From: Alphaproteobacteria bacterium UBA1908
GTDB taxonomy: Bacteria > Pseudomonadota > Alphaproteobacteria > Caedimonadales > UBA1908
NCBI GenBank assembly: GCA_002337525.1
Contig: DDGG01000009.1
Span: forward strand, 42,656 to 99,430
Reading direction: 5' to 3'
DNA length: 56,775 nucleotides
A program made the translations under genes and the position numbers. The stretch's first letter is position 1, and every line of letters starts with the position of its first letter. Positions 1-8,966 of this stretch are shown piece after piece. The notes beneath the pieces are model-generated. The model saw only the letters and a list, made by a program, of their open reading frames with translations. It searched no databases and was not told the origin of the DNA.

Positions 1-271
1 CCATCACCTTGCCCCCCCCCTGTGGGGATAATTTATGGTACAAGCGCGTTGCGATATCTCCGGTACCCCCGGCCACATCAAGGCAAATGGCTCCTTTAAA
101 GGTAGGGATCCTGCTTACGAAGGTTTTTTTCCAACATCTATGAAGCCCTCCACTCATAAGATCATTCATTAAATCATAGCGGTTGGCAACGCTTTCAAAA
201 ACACCTTTAACACGTTTTGTTTTTTCTTGGAAACTAACCGATTCAAACCCGAAAGAAGTTTTATCAGCCAT
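1..271 (-). CDS. ubiE: UbiE ubiquinone/menaquinone C-methyltransferase, N-terminal part
   Basis: This is the first 90 residues of a SAM-dependent methyltransferase that C-methylates the quinone ring late in ubiquinone biosynthesis. The gene runs off the left edge, so its 3' part is missing. Translated from the ATG at 271, it shows the family signature VFESVANRYDLMNDLMSGG followed by LHRCWK. The SAM-binding glycine motif LDVAGGTGDIA lies at about residues 68-78. An AGGAG sits about 10 bases upstream of the ATG. It lies downstream of ihfA on the same strand, but a probable terminator separates them, so it is likely transcribed separately. Identity is firm; only completeness is unknown. Confidence 0.93.
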   Translation of the reverse strand, partial: MADKTSFGFESVSFQEKTKRVKGVFESVANRYDLMNDLMSGGLHRCWKKTFVSRIPTFKGAICLDVAGGTGDIATRLYHKLSPQGGGKVM

Positions 272-481
272 GGGAAAGAAACTCCTTTTAATGCCCTGGA
301 AAAGACTATTATTTTTTAACAGCCTTACTGTAAAAGGATTTATCTGGTCTGACAAGGTTCATAATAAATTACTTCCAACCTGAAATATTTCATCAGGTGT
401 GGTACACAAAGGCCAAAATTCTAAAGATAGAAATTTTTAGGATAGCGCAGAATAGGAAACAATAATAAAACCTTAATGTTA

Positions 482-514
482 TAGAAAAGAAAGTAGAGTT
501 TTATATCTACTTTC
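482..514 (-). terminator. Probable Rho-independent terminator after ihfA
   Basis: A perfect 9-bp inverted repeat (489-497 with 506-514, 8-base loop) lies 13 bases past the ihfA stop codon. Read on the minus strand, the stem is followed by TTTTCTAT. The stem is AT-rich, so it may be only a moderate terminator. Confidence 0.5.
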
Positions 515-526
515 AGAACCTTCTCA

Positions 527-823
527 TTAAATTGCTTTAATCACGCGTTCCTTCAAAAGATGAGACGCCTTAAAAGAAATAGCTTTTCGTGGTTGAATCG
601 TGACTTCTTTTCCTGTTTTAGGATTACGGCCAATGCGATCATTTTTCTGACGAACAGAAAAACTGCCAAAGGAGGATAATTTTAAAGTTCCGTGTTCTAT
701 AAGACTCGATGACATTTCTTCTAAGACACATTCCAACAATTCGACAGCTTTTTGCCGGGAAACTCCCACTTCATCCGCAATTGAATCACTGATTTCTGCT
801 CGTGTAAGTGTTTTTTGAGACAT
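527..823 (-). CDS. ihfA: Integration host factor alpha-like DNA-bending protein
   Basis: The 98-residue protein belongs to the HU/IHF family and is closest to IHF alpha. It keeps the LSSFGSF turn and the GRNPKTG beta-arm sequence that inserts into the minor groove. It also has the IhfA-like start MSQKTLTRAEISDSIADEVG. IHF sharply bends DNA at promoters, replication origins and recombination sites, normally as a heterodimer with IhfB, which is not in this window. The ATG has an AAGGG 5 bases upstream. The next gene upstream is divergent, leaving a 234-base AT-rich region that should hold the promoters of both. HU is the main alternative, but the sequence favours IhfA. Confidence 0.88.
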   Translation of the reverse strand: MSQKTLTRAEISDSIADEVGVSRQKAVELLECVLEEMSSSLIEHGTLKLSSFGSFSVRQKNDRIGRNPKTGKEVTIQPRKAISFKASHLLKERVIKAI

Positions 824-1057
824 GGTAACCCTTAACTTTATTATTCTTATTTATGCAAATATAACAAACATTGTTAATTCATTCAAGTCTAAACAAATTA
901 ATCTTAATTAACAAGTTATTAATTTTAACTTAAGAATTAATTAAGGTGCCAAAGTATAGATTAAAAATGCTTATGGCAACGATGATAAATAATAAATGGA
1001 TTTTTTTAATTTTTCCTGATAAAAATTGAATAGATTAATCATAAAAAAAGATCTACT

Positions 1058-1633
1058 ATGCAACAAGTTATCTATATTCTTCTGGCACTTTTCTCACTTT
1101 CTGATCTACAGGCGCAAGAAGCAGGGCACTTTGTTGCAGAACAGGATGATTTTGATGCCCCGGGAGAGAGTGCACCACCACCATCGAAAGAAGGGACGTT
1201 TACATCGCCGGCAGCTCTAAATGACTACATCCCTACTGATCCGGGCCAGAAATCAAAAATACTTCACCAAGTCAGTGAAAAAAGCCCCCCGCAGGAAAAT
1301 ACGTCTGGAGACCTAATCGAAAAAAAAGCCTCTGGACGTGAAGAGAATGGAATGAAATCAAGGCAAGATATGGCCTTGGGTGGACAGTCTCCCAAAATTG
1401 CGTATGCACCCCCTCAGAAGAAACGGAAAAAGAAAGAAGATAAAAAGATGTTAGAGCTTAAAAAACTTCTTAAAACACGCCATCATACAGCAGTACAGAC
1501 CGCCTCCCCTCTTCCTAAATCAGTTAGTTATAGTAACACTCTTTCTCATTCTTCTCAAAATCAGACAAGATCTGAAAAAAAAGCTTTTGTGATTGATGAT
1601 ACTTTGGGAATTGAGGAATCTTTCCCAAAGTAA
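1058..1633 (+). CDS. Secreted orphan protein, Pro/Lys/Ser-rich
   Basis: I do not recognise this 191-residue protein. Residues 1-20 look like a Sec signal peptide: a hydrophobic stretch, then a probable cut after LQAQ. The mature part is low-complexity and predicted disordered. It has a proline run (APPPS) near residue 46, a strongly basic patch (KKRKKKEDKK) near residues 120-129, and an acidic C-terminal end. No catalytic motif is visible. The start is the first ATG giving a signal peptide, and its ribosome binding site is weak. It is divergent from ihfA and convergent with the amidase gene. Export is inferred; function is unknown. Confidence 0.6.
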   Translation: MQQVIYILLALFSLSDLQAQEAGHFVAEQDDFDAPGESAPPPSKEGTFTSPAALNDYIPTDPGQKSKILHQVSEKSPPQENTSGDLIEKKASGREENGMKSRQDMALGGQSPKIAYAPPQKKRKKKEDKKMLELKKLLKTRHHTAVQTASPLPKSVSYSNTLSHSSQNQTRSEKKAFVIDDTLGIEESFPK

Positions 1634-1668
1634 GAATAGCAAGTACAGAACAAGGAGACACCCATAAA

Positions 1669-2436
1669 TCAAGCACCCGGTTTTTTGCAATTTTTGATTA
1701 TAGGATTTGTTCTGTTTTGAAGCCTGTTATACTCCTTTAAAATCCCCATAATAGCATGTAAATTTTGAAGTGAAACTTCCTTGGGTGCACATCTCATGCA
1801 AAAGGCCTTTAAGACTTTTATTAATTTTTCATCCAAAGTTCCATCAAGGTCAATATCATATCCAATTTGATTTAAAAGAATCCTAGCTTTATAAGGATCA
1901 AAAGGCATTGAAGGACATACAGTCTTGGGCTGTAATCCAATTCCTTCTCGTGCCAGGCGTCTCCAATCCAAGAGCTCTCCCGGGTCACGTTTACGCAATG
2001 GAGCAATATCTGAATGGCCCAAAACATGTTGAGGAGGAATAGGGTGACGCCTTAATATTGTATGGGAAAGCATTATTAAAGATTGCATTTGTAATTCTGG
2101 AAAAGCAGTATATCCAAGTTCATGCCCCATATTAACCAATTCGATTCCAATCGACCAAGTATTGAGATTTTGATAGGTTCCCCATTGACTGATACCTGCA
2201 TGCCATGCTCTTTTTTCTTCATCAACAAGTTGAACAATTCGTCCATCAACATCAATTAAATAGTGAGCACTTACAGGATTGTCTTCAGATTCTCGAGTTA
2301 AATATTTCAAGGCTGTTTCAAAATCGCATGCTGTGTAATGTAAAATTAAAAATCGTACTTCTGTCCCCTTGAAACGGTTATCGTAATTAGGGGAATATAT
2401 TTTGTTAATACGTTGATGGCCAACAGTCATTGGCAT
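1669..2436 (-). CDS. N-acetylmuramoyl-L-alanine amidase, AmpD/AmiD type
   Basis: This zinc amidase cleaves the bond between MurNAc (or anhydro-MurNAc) and the peptide of cell-wall fragments. The Amidase_2 domain spans about residues 10-165. The expected zinc ligands are H33 (in LHYTAC), H141 (in GHSDIAP) and D151 (in RDPGELLDW). Residues 180-225 resemble a peptidoglycan-binding helical domain, as in AmiD. No signal peptide or lipobox is visible, so a cytoplasmic role in muropeptide recycling is possible; AmpD and AmiD cannot be told apart here. The gene overlaps the end of tilS by 10 bases and is the last gene of a minus-strand run. A second ATG at 2430 also has a well-spaced AAGGA. Confidence 0.85.
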   Translation of the reverse strand: MPMTVGHQRINKIYSPNYDNRFKGTEVRFLILHYTACDFETALKYLTRESEDNPVSAHYLIDVDGRIVQLVDEEKRAWHAGISQWGTYQNLNTWSIGIELVNMGHELGYTAFPELQMQSLIMLSHTILRRHPIPPQHVLGHSDIAPLRKRDPGELLDWRRLAREGIGLQPKTVCPSMPFDPYKARILLNQIGYDIDLDGTLDEKLIKVLKAFCMRCAPKEVSLQNLHAIMGILKEYNRLQNRTNPIIKNCKKPGA

Positions 2437-3824
2437 TCCTTCTCTCTAAGGATTTGTGTAGAGAAAAAATTTCTAATCAAGGGGTTAGGAGGCTCAAAAA
2501 TTAAACTCTTTGACAAAACTTGATCCCTTTTTTCAGATAAATACCCAAGACCAGGAACTGAAACAAGAGCACCATTGCGGCGAAAAGCAGGAAAAGTTTG
2601 AAGAATCTTAGATGGTAACTCCCTCAGAGTAACATTCATATCAAAAGGAGCTTTTTTAGAAAGCATTAAAAGATCTCTGTGGCCTAAAGCACCAAGAGTA
2701 ATCCCTTGAAAATCATAAGATAATTCTTTTTTTTTAAAACGAAAACGCTTGTCCCATAAAAACTCGGTTTGAGCCTCAAGACTTTTTTCATTCTCCACAG
2801 AAGCAGGCTCCCTAAAAACTAACAATATATTTTTTTTGCGACGCACAAGGCATCCTCCAAAAGAAAACTGTATTCCTTCACAAGCTTGCAGTTTTTGAAG
2901 AAAAATCTCAAGCTTTTGACGTCTGGGAGGATAGAAAAGGCCCCCTACTGCCATAATAACGCGTTCAAGAATTTCAATTTGAAAAGCTGTCGGTAAAGAG
3001 TCAAAGGGAACACGCTGAAGTTCAATATATCCTTCTGGAAATAGTTTCCCATAACGATTAATGAGCTGATTTAAAAGTCGATCAAAAGAACCTCTTAATC
3101 GTTCAAAATCAGACAAGTATGAAACGACCCAGGGTTTACTGATCCTGAGAGCCTGACGGATCCTGATCCGTGAGAAAACAAGATTTTTATTACTGGGATC
3201 CTCAATCCACGAAACTTTTTTATTGCGAAGGAAGTCTTTTAAAACAGATTTGCGAAAAGGCAACAAAGGTCTTGCAACACTAAGACCTGGCCAATAAAAA
3301 AGCGCCGGCATACCTGACAGACCTAACAAACGGCTTTGTCTTAAGTAGCGCATAACAAGTGTCTCTTCTTGATCATCCAGATGATGGGCTAACATTAAAA
3401 GGCCAATATCATTTTCCCTGCAATAAGATCTTAAAAGCCGATGACGCGCATAACGAGCTTTTTCTTGAATCGATGTTTGTGGTTTTTCTCCTTCCCAGCG
3501 TAAAATCTGATGTTTTATTCCCATTTTTTGCATTAAAGAAGCTACTGTTTTAGCTTCATCCAAAGATTCAGGGCGCAGTCCATGATCAACTGTCAGGGCG
3601 ATAAGTTCACAGTTTTTGGAGAAAAAGTACTCTTTTAATAAAAGAATAAGCGCAATACTGTCTGCTCCTCCAGAAACACCAATAGCAATCTTTGTTGGTA
3701 CAATACCCTGGCAGTTTTCCCTATGTGAGTAAAATTCTGAAGGGCCCTGGAGGGAACAGCGTGTAATATAGGGCCATAAACGACCTAGAACATTGGCAAA
3801 ACTGGATTCCAACGAGTCTGTCAT
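2427..3824 (-). CDS. tilS: tRNA(Ile)-lysidine synthase TilS
   Basis: TilS attaches lysine to C34 of the CAU-anticodon tRNA-Ile, using ATP, so that it reads AUA. The PP-loop motif SGGADS is at residues 51-56 of 465. The N-type ATP pyrophosphatase fold follows (LTVDHGLRPES, then LAHHLDDQEET). The length fits alphaproteobacterial TilS with its C-terminal tRNA-binding domains. The ATG directly follows the cpoB stop codon and the 3' end overlaps the amidase gene, so the three are probably one transcript. It is an essential gene in most bacteria. Confidence 0.94.
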   Translation of the reverse strand: MTDSLESSFANVLGRLWPYITRCSLQGPSEFYSHRENCQGIVPTKIAIGVSGGADSIALILLLKEYFFSKNCELIALTVDHGLRPESLDEAKTVASLMQKMGIKHQILRWEGEKPQTSIQEKARYARHRLLRSYCRENDIGLLMLAHHLDDQEETLVMRYLRQSRLLGLSGMPALFYWPGLSVARPLLPFRKSVLKDFLRNKKVSWIEDPSNKNLVFSRIRIRQALRISKPWVVSYLSDFERLRGSFDRLLNQLINRYGKLFPEGYIELQRVPFDSLPTAFQIEILERVIMAVGGLFYPPRRQKLEIFLQKLQACEGIQFSFGGCLVRRKKNILLVFREPASVENEKSLEAQTEFLWDKRFRFKKKELSYDFQGITLGALGHRDLLMLSKKAPFDMNVTLRELPSKILQTFPAFRRNGALVSVPGLGYLSEKRDQVLSKSLIFEPPNPLIRNFFSTQILREKECQ

Positions 3825-4601
3825 TTAAGAACAATTAAGACCCTCAAGAGCCCGTTTTGCAAGTCTTTCTAAATTAGAAGGTAATTCAGGAAATTCTTTA
3901 CGTAACTGCTTATAGGTTGCACAGGCATTCTTTGTCTTTTTTAAACCCTTTAATGAAAAAATTAACTTAATAAGAGACTCTGGTGCTTTTGCAAAAGATT
4001 GGGCAGGATCCCCTTTTTGAACCTGAACCCGATAGGTTTTATAAGCTTCCATAAACGCAACAGATGAACGTTCATAGTCTTGTCGGCTATAATAAGTTTC
4101 ACCTAGCCAATATTGAGCATTGACCACAAGGGGGCTTTTTGTGTGTGTTTGAATAAAATTCTTAAAAGCTGATTCTGCGGCATCATGATCTCCACGATTG
4201 AGAAGCAGTCTCGCAGCATCATAAGCTTCTTGATCAGTCAAGGGGGCGTGTTGATCTTTTTGCTGAGTATCAGAAAGAGAAGCCACCTCAATATCTCTTT
4301 TTCCGTTAACAGGATTTGGTGACGAAGCGGATGACATCATGGAAGCTGGTGTTTTTGATGGAGGTTTTTGTAACGCCGACGAGGAAAGATTTTCTTTGGC
4401 GGTACTGCCTGATTTTAAAGCGTGCTCAAGCTCTTCGATACGTCCTGACATAGCCTGTATTTTTTCTTCCAAAGATCCCACACGACGCTCCATTTCCAGA
4501 AAAAGTGCCCCGGAGTCTTCTGCTTGACCTTTATTATATGCCAATGAAAATGTCACAATAAAGCAGGTTGCAATGAAAGAAAGAAAGTTTGTTCGACGCA
4601 T
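3825..4601 (-). CDS. cpoB: CpoB (YbgF) Tol-Pal-associated TPR protein
   Basis: CpoB is a periplasmic protein that links Tol-Pal constriction to septal peptidoglycan synthesis. The chosen ATG at 4601 has GGGGA a few bases upstream and gives a signal peptide of about 25 residues. A longer reading frame to 4703 would overlap glmM. After the signal come a trimerising coiled coil (MERRVGSLEEKIQAM), a low-complexity Ser/Pro linker, and tetratricopeptide repeats over the last 120 residues (AQYWLGETYYSRQDYERS). In many alphaproteobacteria cpoB follows pal; here it lies 19 kb away, between glmM and tilS. Confidence 0.88.
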   Translation of the reverse strand: MRRTNFLSFIATCFIVTFSLAYNKGQAEDSGALFLEMERRVGSLEEKIQAMSGRIEELEHALKSGSTAKENLSSSALQKPPSKTPASMMSSASSPNPVNGKRDIEVASLSDTQQKDQHAPLTDQEAYDAARLLLNRGDHDAAESAFKNFIQTHTKSPLVVNAQYWLGETYYSRQDYERSSVAFMEAYKTYRVQVQKGDPAQSFAKAPESLIKLIFSLKGLKKTKNACATYKQLRKEFPELPSNLERLAKRALEGLNCS

Positions 4602-4668
4602 TATTTTCCCCTTATAGAAGTCCCGGAACAATAAGATCCCTGAGTTAACATAGCCACTTACCTTTGTA

Positions 4669-6036
4669 TTAAAAAGAAGCCTTGGTTTCAATAAGTCCTT
4701 CACCTTCCAGGCTTTTGTGCACAGATTCTAAAACATGCGATATAAGGGTTGTATCTTCTCCCTGAGCCATTAAACGTATAAGAGGCTCTGTCCCGGACTT
4801 ACGAACAAGAAGATGCCCTTTCTTTCCTAACGTTTTTTCGCCCTCCAGAATAGCATCCTTAACGTGGGGGTTTTCAAGAGCTCTTGCATCTTTCAAGCGA
4901 ACATTTCTTAAAATTTGAGGGACTGGATCAAAAAGATGACCAACTTCAGAAAGGGGTTTTTTAGACTTCGTTAAAACCGCTAATACCTGAAGTGCAGCAA
5001 CAATACCGTCTCCTGCATGAGCATAATCGCTTAGAATAATATGACCTGATTGTTCTCCACCAACATTTGCCCCTTTTTCACGCATATACTTGGCTACATG
5101 GCGGTCCCCAACAGGGGATCGCACAAGAGTTAAACCCTTCTTCTCCAGAAAAAGGCTGAGTCCCATATTAGACATCACAGTTCCAATAACATAAGGACTT
5201 TTGAGTCGATTTTGTTGGTGCCAGGAAGAAGCAATAAGACCAATGAGTTGATCTCCATCAATCAGTTTTCCTGTCTCATCCGCCATGACAACTCTATCTG
5301 CATCTCCGTCCAAGGCAATTCCCAGATCTGCTTTATGAGCAACAACAGCTTCTTGCATGGCTTGAGGAGAAGTTGCTCCTACTTTTTGGTTAATATTGAC
5401 ACCATTAGGGGAAATACCCAAAGGAATAACGTCGGCACCTAACTCCCAAAACACAGAAGGAGCAACCCGATAAGCGGCTCCATGGGCACAGTCGACAACA
5501 ATTTTCAATCCATCAAGGCGAAGCCCTTTTGGAAACGTTGCTTTAACAAATTCGATATAACGACCTGGTGAATCTTCCAGGCGTGTCGCACGCCCAAGTT
5601 CTGAAGCATCAATAAGGTGGTCATGAAAATCTTCTGTAAGAAATTCTTCAATGGTTGCTTCATCGTCTCTACTAATTTTATCACCCTGAGGTCCAAAAAG
5701 TTTTAATCCGTTGTCTTCATGCGGGTTATGAGAAGCACTAATCATGACACCCAGATCTGCCCGTAAAGAAGGAACCAGCATAGAAACAGCCGGTGTTGGT
5801 ACCGGCCCCAGCATCATCACATCAAGACCCATTGAAATAAAGCCAGCGGCAAGAGCGGGTTCTATCATATAACCAGACAGTCGAGTGTCCTTACCAATCA
5901 CCACAACATGTCGGTGATCCCCGTTTTTAAACCGGCGAGCAGCCGCTACTGCAAACTTTATTAAAATATCAGGTGTCATCGGGGCCAAATTTGCACGGCC
6001 ACGAACACCATCTGTTCCAAAAATTTTTTCAGGCAT
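4669..6036 (-). CDS. glmM: Phosphoglucosamine mutase GlmM
   Basis: GlmM converts glucosamine-6-phosphate to glucosamine-1-phosphate, feeding UDP-GlcNAc for peptidoglycan and lipopolysaccharide. It is 455 residues, normal for the family. The N-terminal signature is KIFGTDGVRGRAN. The phosphorylated catalytic serine is S102 in ISASHNPHEDNG. The magnesium loop ALDGDADRV follows near residue 240, and the phosphate-binding RKSGTEPLIR near the C terminus. It lies 74 bases downstream of ftsH on the same strand, an ancient ftsH-glmM pairing. Confidence 0.96.
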   Translation of the reverse strand: MPEKIFGTDGVRGRANLAPMTPDILIKFAVAAARRFKNGDHRHVVVIGKDTRLSGYMIEPALAAGFISMGLDVMMLGPVPTPAVSMLVPSLRADLGVMISASHNPHEDNGLKLFGPQGDKISRDDEATIEEFLTEDFHDHLIDASELGRATRLEDSPGRYIEFVKATFPKGLRLDGLKIVVDCAHGAAYRVAPSVFWELGADVIPLGISPNGVNINQKVGATSPQAMQEAVVAHKADLGIALDGDADRVVMADETGKLIDGDQLIGLIASSWHQQNRLKSPYVIGTVMSNMGLSLFLEKKGLTLVRSPVGDRHVAKYMREKGANVGGEQSGHIILSDYAHAGDGIVAALQVLAVLTKSKKPLSEVGHLFDPVPQILRNVRLKDARALENPHVKDAILEGEKTLGKKGHLLVRKSGTEPLIRLMAQGEDTTLISHVLESVHKSLEGEGLIETKASF

Positions 6037-6110
6037 TAGTTAACCCAATTCTTTTCTGACATAATTTATCTACTCTTCTGTCCAGGCCTTAAGAAACAGG
6101 CACGGCTTCT

Positions 6111-8168
6111 TCAATCTTTCTTCTGTTTAGAAGATTTTTTCCTGGAATCCGTTCCCTTCTTCACAGCCTTCTTAGAATCAGGACGGGTTTTCCTGACTGA
6201 TTCCTTTGAGGAGGTAGTTGAGGTCTTTTTCCCTGTAGAAGCTTTGGCACCCTCTTTCTGGTTTTTTTCTGAATGAGTCACCTTGGCTTTGGGTTTTGAA
6301 GAAGATGAAGAGACAGCCGAGGACTTTGGCATGACACTCATGCCTTTTGCAGGTGCTTCTGTCACTCTTACAATCTTCTTGCCTGCCAAAACATCTGTGA
6401 TTTCATCACCTGTCAAAGTTTCATATTCCAAAAGAGCCTCGGCCAAGGTAATGATATCTTTCTTATATTTTTTAAGAATTTTTGTGGCAGTGTCATATCC
6501 TTCATTCACAATACGGACGACTTCATCATCAACTTTTTGTGCTGTTGCTTCTGAAATTGCCTTTGCCTGACCACCAAAATGATTCTGCTGAGAAGAGTCT
6601 TCATATAAAATCGGCCCTAAATTATCACTAAGTCCCCAACGAATCACCATCCCGCGAGCGAGATTTGTTGCCTGCTGAATATCAGAAGTAGGCCCTGTTG
6701 TGACTTTATCATATCCAAAGAACATTTCTTCGGCTGCACGACCTCCCATGCTAACAGCAATATCCGCTTTAAGCTGTTGACGTGTTTTGGTCATAACATC
6801 TTTTTCAGGCAGACGCATCACCATCCCAAGAGCTCTACCACGGGGAATAATAGTTGCTTTGTGAATGGGATCGGAACCTTCTATTTTAATACCAACAATA
6901 GCGTGACCAGCTTCATGATAGGCCGTTAATTTTTTGTCTTCATCAGACATAACCATCGATCGACGCTCGGCACCCATCATGACTTTGTCTTTTGCTTCTT
7001 CAAAATCACGCATTGTAACGACACGTTTATTTTGCCGGGCCGCAAACAAAGCAGCTTCATTTACAAGATTCATCAAATCAGCACCAGAAAAGCCTGGCGT
7101 TCCCCGCGCAATAATATTTGCATCCACATCCGCGCCCAGAGGCGTCTTCCTCATATGAACTTTTAAAATTTGTGTCCGCCCCTTAACATCAGGCAACGGC
7201 ACGACGACCTGTCGATCAAAACGCCCCGGGCGTAAAAGTGCAGGATCCAGAACATCGGGCCGGTTTGTTGCAGCAATTAAAATGACACCCTGATTGGATT
7301 CAAAACCATCCATTTCAACCAGTAGCTGGTTCAATGTTTGTTCACGCTCATCATTGCCACCCCCAAGACCAGCGCCACGATGCCGGCCCACTGCATCAAT
7401 TTCATCGATAAAAATAATACAAGGTGCATTTTTCTTGCCCTGTTCAAACAAATCTCGAACACGGCTCGCGCCAACACCTACAAACATTTCAACAAAATCG
7501 GACCCTGAAATTGAGAAAAAGGGAACGTCTGCTTCGCCTGCAATCGCTCTGGCCAATAAGGTTTTACCAGTACCTGGCTCGCCTACCATTAATACGCCTT
7601 TAGGAATTTTTCCACCCAGTTTCTGGAATTTTTGAGGATCCTTTAGAAACTCAACTATTTCTTCGACTTCCTGCTTCGCTTCCTCGACTCCCGCAACATC
7701 ATTAAAGGTTACCTTAACCTGGTTTTCATTTAAAAGCTTCGCCCGTGATTTACCAAATCCCATTGCCTTGTTGCTACCAGATTGCATTTGACGCAGGAAG
7801 AAAACCCACACACCGACTAGAATTAACATAGGAAGCAGCCAAGATAATAAATGCTGAAAAAAACCGCCCTCTTCCGGTGGTTCAGCAGAATATTTTACAT
7901 TTTTGGCATCCAGTTGTTCTACCAGCAAACGATCCTGGTAAGGTGAATATGTCGTAAAACGAGCCCCTGAGGCCAGCTTTCCATCAAGCGTTTGTCCTTT
8001 TATCGTAACTTCCTTAATTTGGCCTTGTTCAAGAGATTGTTTGAAAGAAGAATAATCAAGCTCAGTCACGCCAGCACGATCCCTGCTGGTTTGAAAGACA
8101 TTAAAAAGCCCAAAAAGAAATAATCCAATAATTACCCAAAGCGCAATATTTTTATTAAATCCGGACAC
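6111..8168 (-). CDS. ftsH: ATP-dependent zinc metalloprotease FtsH
   Basis: FtsH is a membrane-anchored AAA+ protease hexamer that degrades misassembled membrane proteins and regulatory proteins. Two membrane segments (about residues 8-24 and 108-125) flank a periplasmic domain. Walker A is GEPGTGKT at 196-203, Walker B is IIFIDEIDA, and the SRH region is ATNRPDVLDPALLRPGRF. The zinc motif HEAGH is at 418-422. The C-terminal 75 residues form an unusually long, very basic Ser/Thr/Lys-rich tail (685 residues in all, against about 640-650 usually). The start is GTG with AGGAG 9 bases upstream. Confidence 0.97.
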   Translation of the reverse strand: MSGFNKNIALWVIIGLFLFGLFNVFQTSRDRAGVTELDYSSFKQSLEQGQIKEVTIKGQTLDGKLASGARFTTYSPYQDRLLVEQLDAKNVKYSAEPPEEGGFFQHLLSWLLPMLILVGVWVFFLRQMQSGSNKAMGFGKSRAKLLNENQVKVTFNDVAGVEEAKQEVEEIVEFLKDPQKFQKLGGKIPKGVLMVGEPGTGKTLLARAIAGEADVPFFSISGSDFVEMFVGVGASRVRDLFEQGKKNAPCIIFIDEIDAVGRHRGAGLGGGNDEREQTLNQLLVEMDGFESNQGVILIAATNRPDVLDPALLRPGRFDRQVVVPLPDVKGRTQILKVHMRKTPLGADVDANIIARGTPGFSGADLMNLVNEAALFAARQNKRVVTMRDFEEAKDKVMMGAERRSMVMSDEDKKLTAYHEAGHAIVGIKIEGSDPIHKATIIPRGRALGMVMRLPEKDVMTKTRQQLKADIAVSMGGRAAEEMFFGYDKVTTGPTSDIQQATNLARGMVIRWGLSDNLGPILYEDSSQQNHFGGQAKAISEATAQKVDDEVVRIVNEGYDTATKILKKYKKDIITLAEALLEYETLTGDEITDVLAGKKIVRVTEAPAKGMSVMPKSSAVSSSSSKPKAKVTHSEKNQKEGAKASTGKKTSTTSSKESVRKTRPDSKKAVKKGTDSRKKSSKQKKD

Positions 8169-8270
8169 AGGAAAAGGCTCCTTTAACAGGTCATATTGTA
8201 AAAACAGTACAGATGTTTAGTCATATCAAAAAAATAGCCCCTTCACCAGAGAAAGGACACATTTTCTTCT

Positions 8271-8966
8271 TTAAAAATGCGTCTTGCCTAATGACGATTC
8301 CTGAAGAATAGAAAACGCCCGTTTTAAAAGGGGTACCGTCAAGGGTTTTTGTTCTTGCCAATTCAGTTTATCAACCAGATTTACAAGATCATCAAGCATG
8401 CAATAGGAACGCCGAAGATATTTTAGGCCATAGTCTAAAACCTGGGGAGAAACCTTTAACTGAATATCCGAGAAACGTTTTAAAAAAAGAATTTTAAGCA
8501 GCTGTTCATCAGGCCTTGAAATTTCCAGAAACGGAAGGGATTTCAGTCGAGACATTAAATCGGGTAAAGAAAAAGGAAGAGCAGAGGGCTTTAATTGACT
8601 TGTCAGTAAAAGACCTCCCTGCTTTTCTTTAACAAGATTTAGCAAATGAAATAAAGACTCTTCATCTTTAAGATACTCAATATCTTCAAGCACAAAAGAA
8701 GTCAGGTTTGGTAAATAGGAAAGGACGTTTTCAAGTGAAAGATCTTTTGAGGATAAAGAACAAGCCTCAGATTTTTTTTGCCATATTGCAGAAAGGTGTG
8801 ATTTGCCTGAGCCTCTTTCTCCGTATAAATAAATACTTCTAATATCTGGCCAATCAGGCCATTTTGAAAGTGTTGTAAAAGCAACTTCATTAGCAGGAGC
8901 TATATAATAGGATTCTTCTGATAAAGAAGATGGAGAAAATAAATCAAAAGCAAGTTGTTCAGGCAT
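8271..8966 (-). CDS. hdaA: HdaA/Hda-type DnaA regulatory protein
   Basis: This is a short DnaA-related AAA+ protein of 231 residues with no DNA-binding domain. It has a P-loop GERGSGKSH near residues 49-57 and an LEDIEYL Walker B-like segment. The N-terminal QLAFDLF resembles the beta-clamp-binding peptide of Hda. With the sliding clamp, Hda stimulates ATP hydrolysis by DnaA and so prevents re-initiation. The gene overlaps the upstream permease gene by 8 bases. The permease-hdaA arrangement is widespread in alphaproteobacteria and supports the assignment. Confidence 0.83.
   Translation of the reverse strand: MPEQLAFDLFSPSSLSEESYYIAPANEVAFTTLSKWPDWPDIRSIYLYGERGSGKSHLSAIWQKKSEACSLSSKDLSLENVLSYLPNLTSFVLEDIEYLKDEESLFHLLNLVKEKQGGLLLTSQLKPSALPFSLPDLMSRLKSLPFLEISRPDEQLLKILFLKRFSDIQLKVSPQVLDYGLKYLRRSYCMLDDLVNLVDKLNWQEQKPLTVPLLKRAFSILQESSLGKTHF

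Noticed and set aside
183..383. Plus-strand open frame at the left edge
   Set aside because: It lies mostly antisense to the ubiE 5' end, which is clearly coding on the minus strand, and has no family features.
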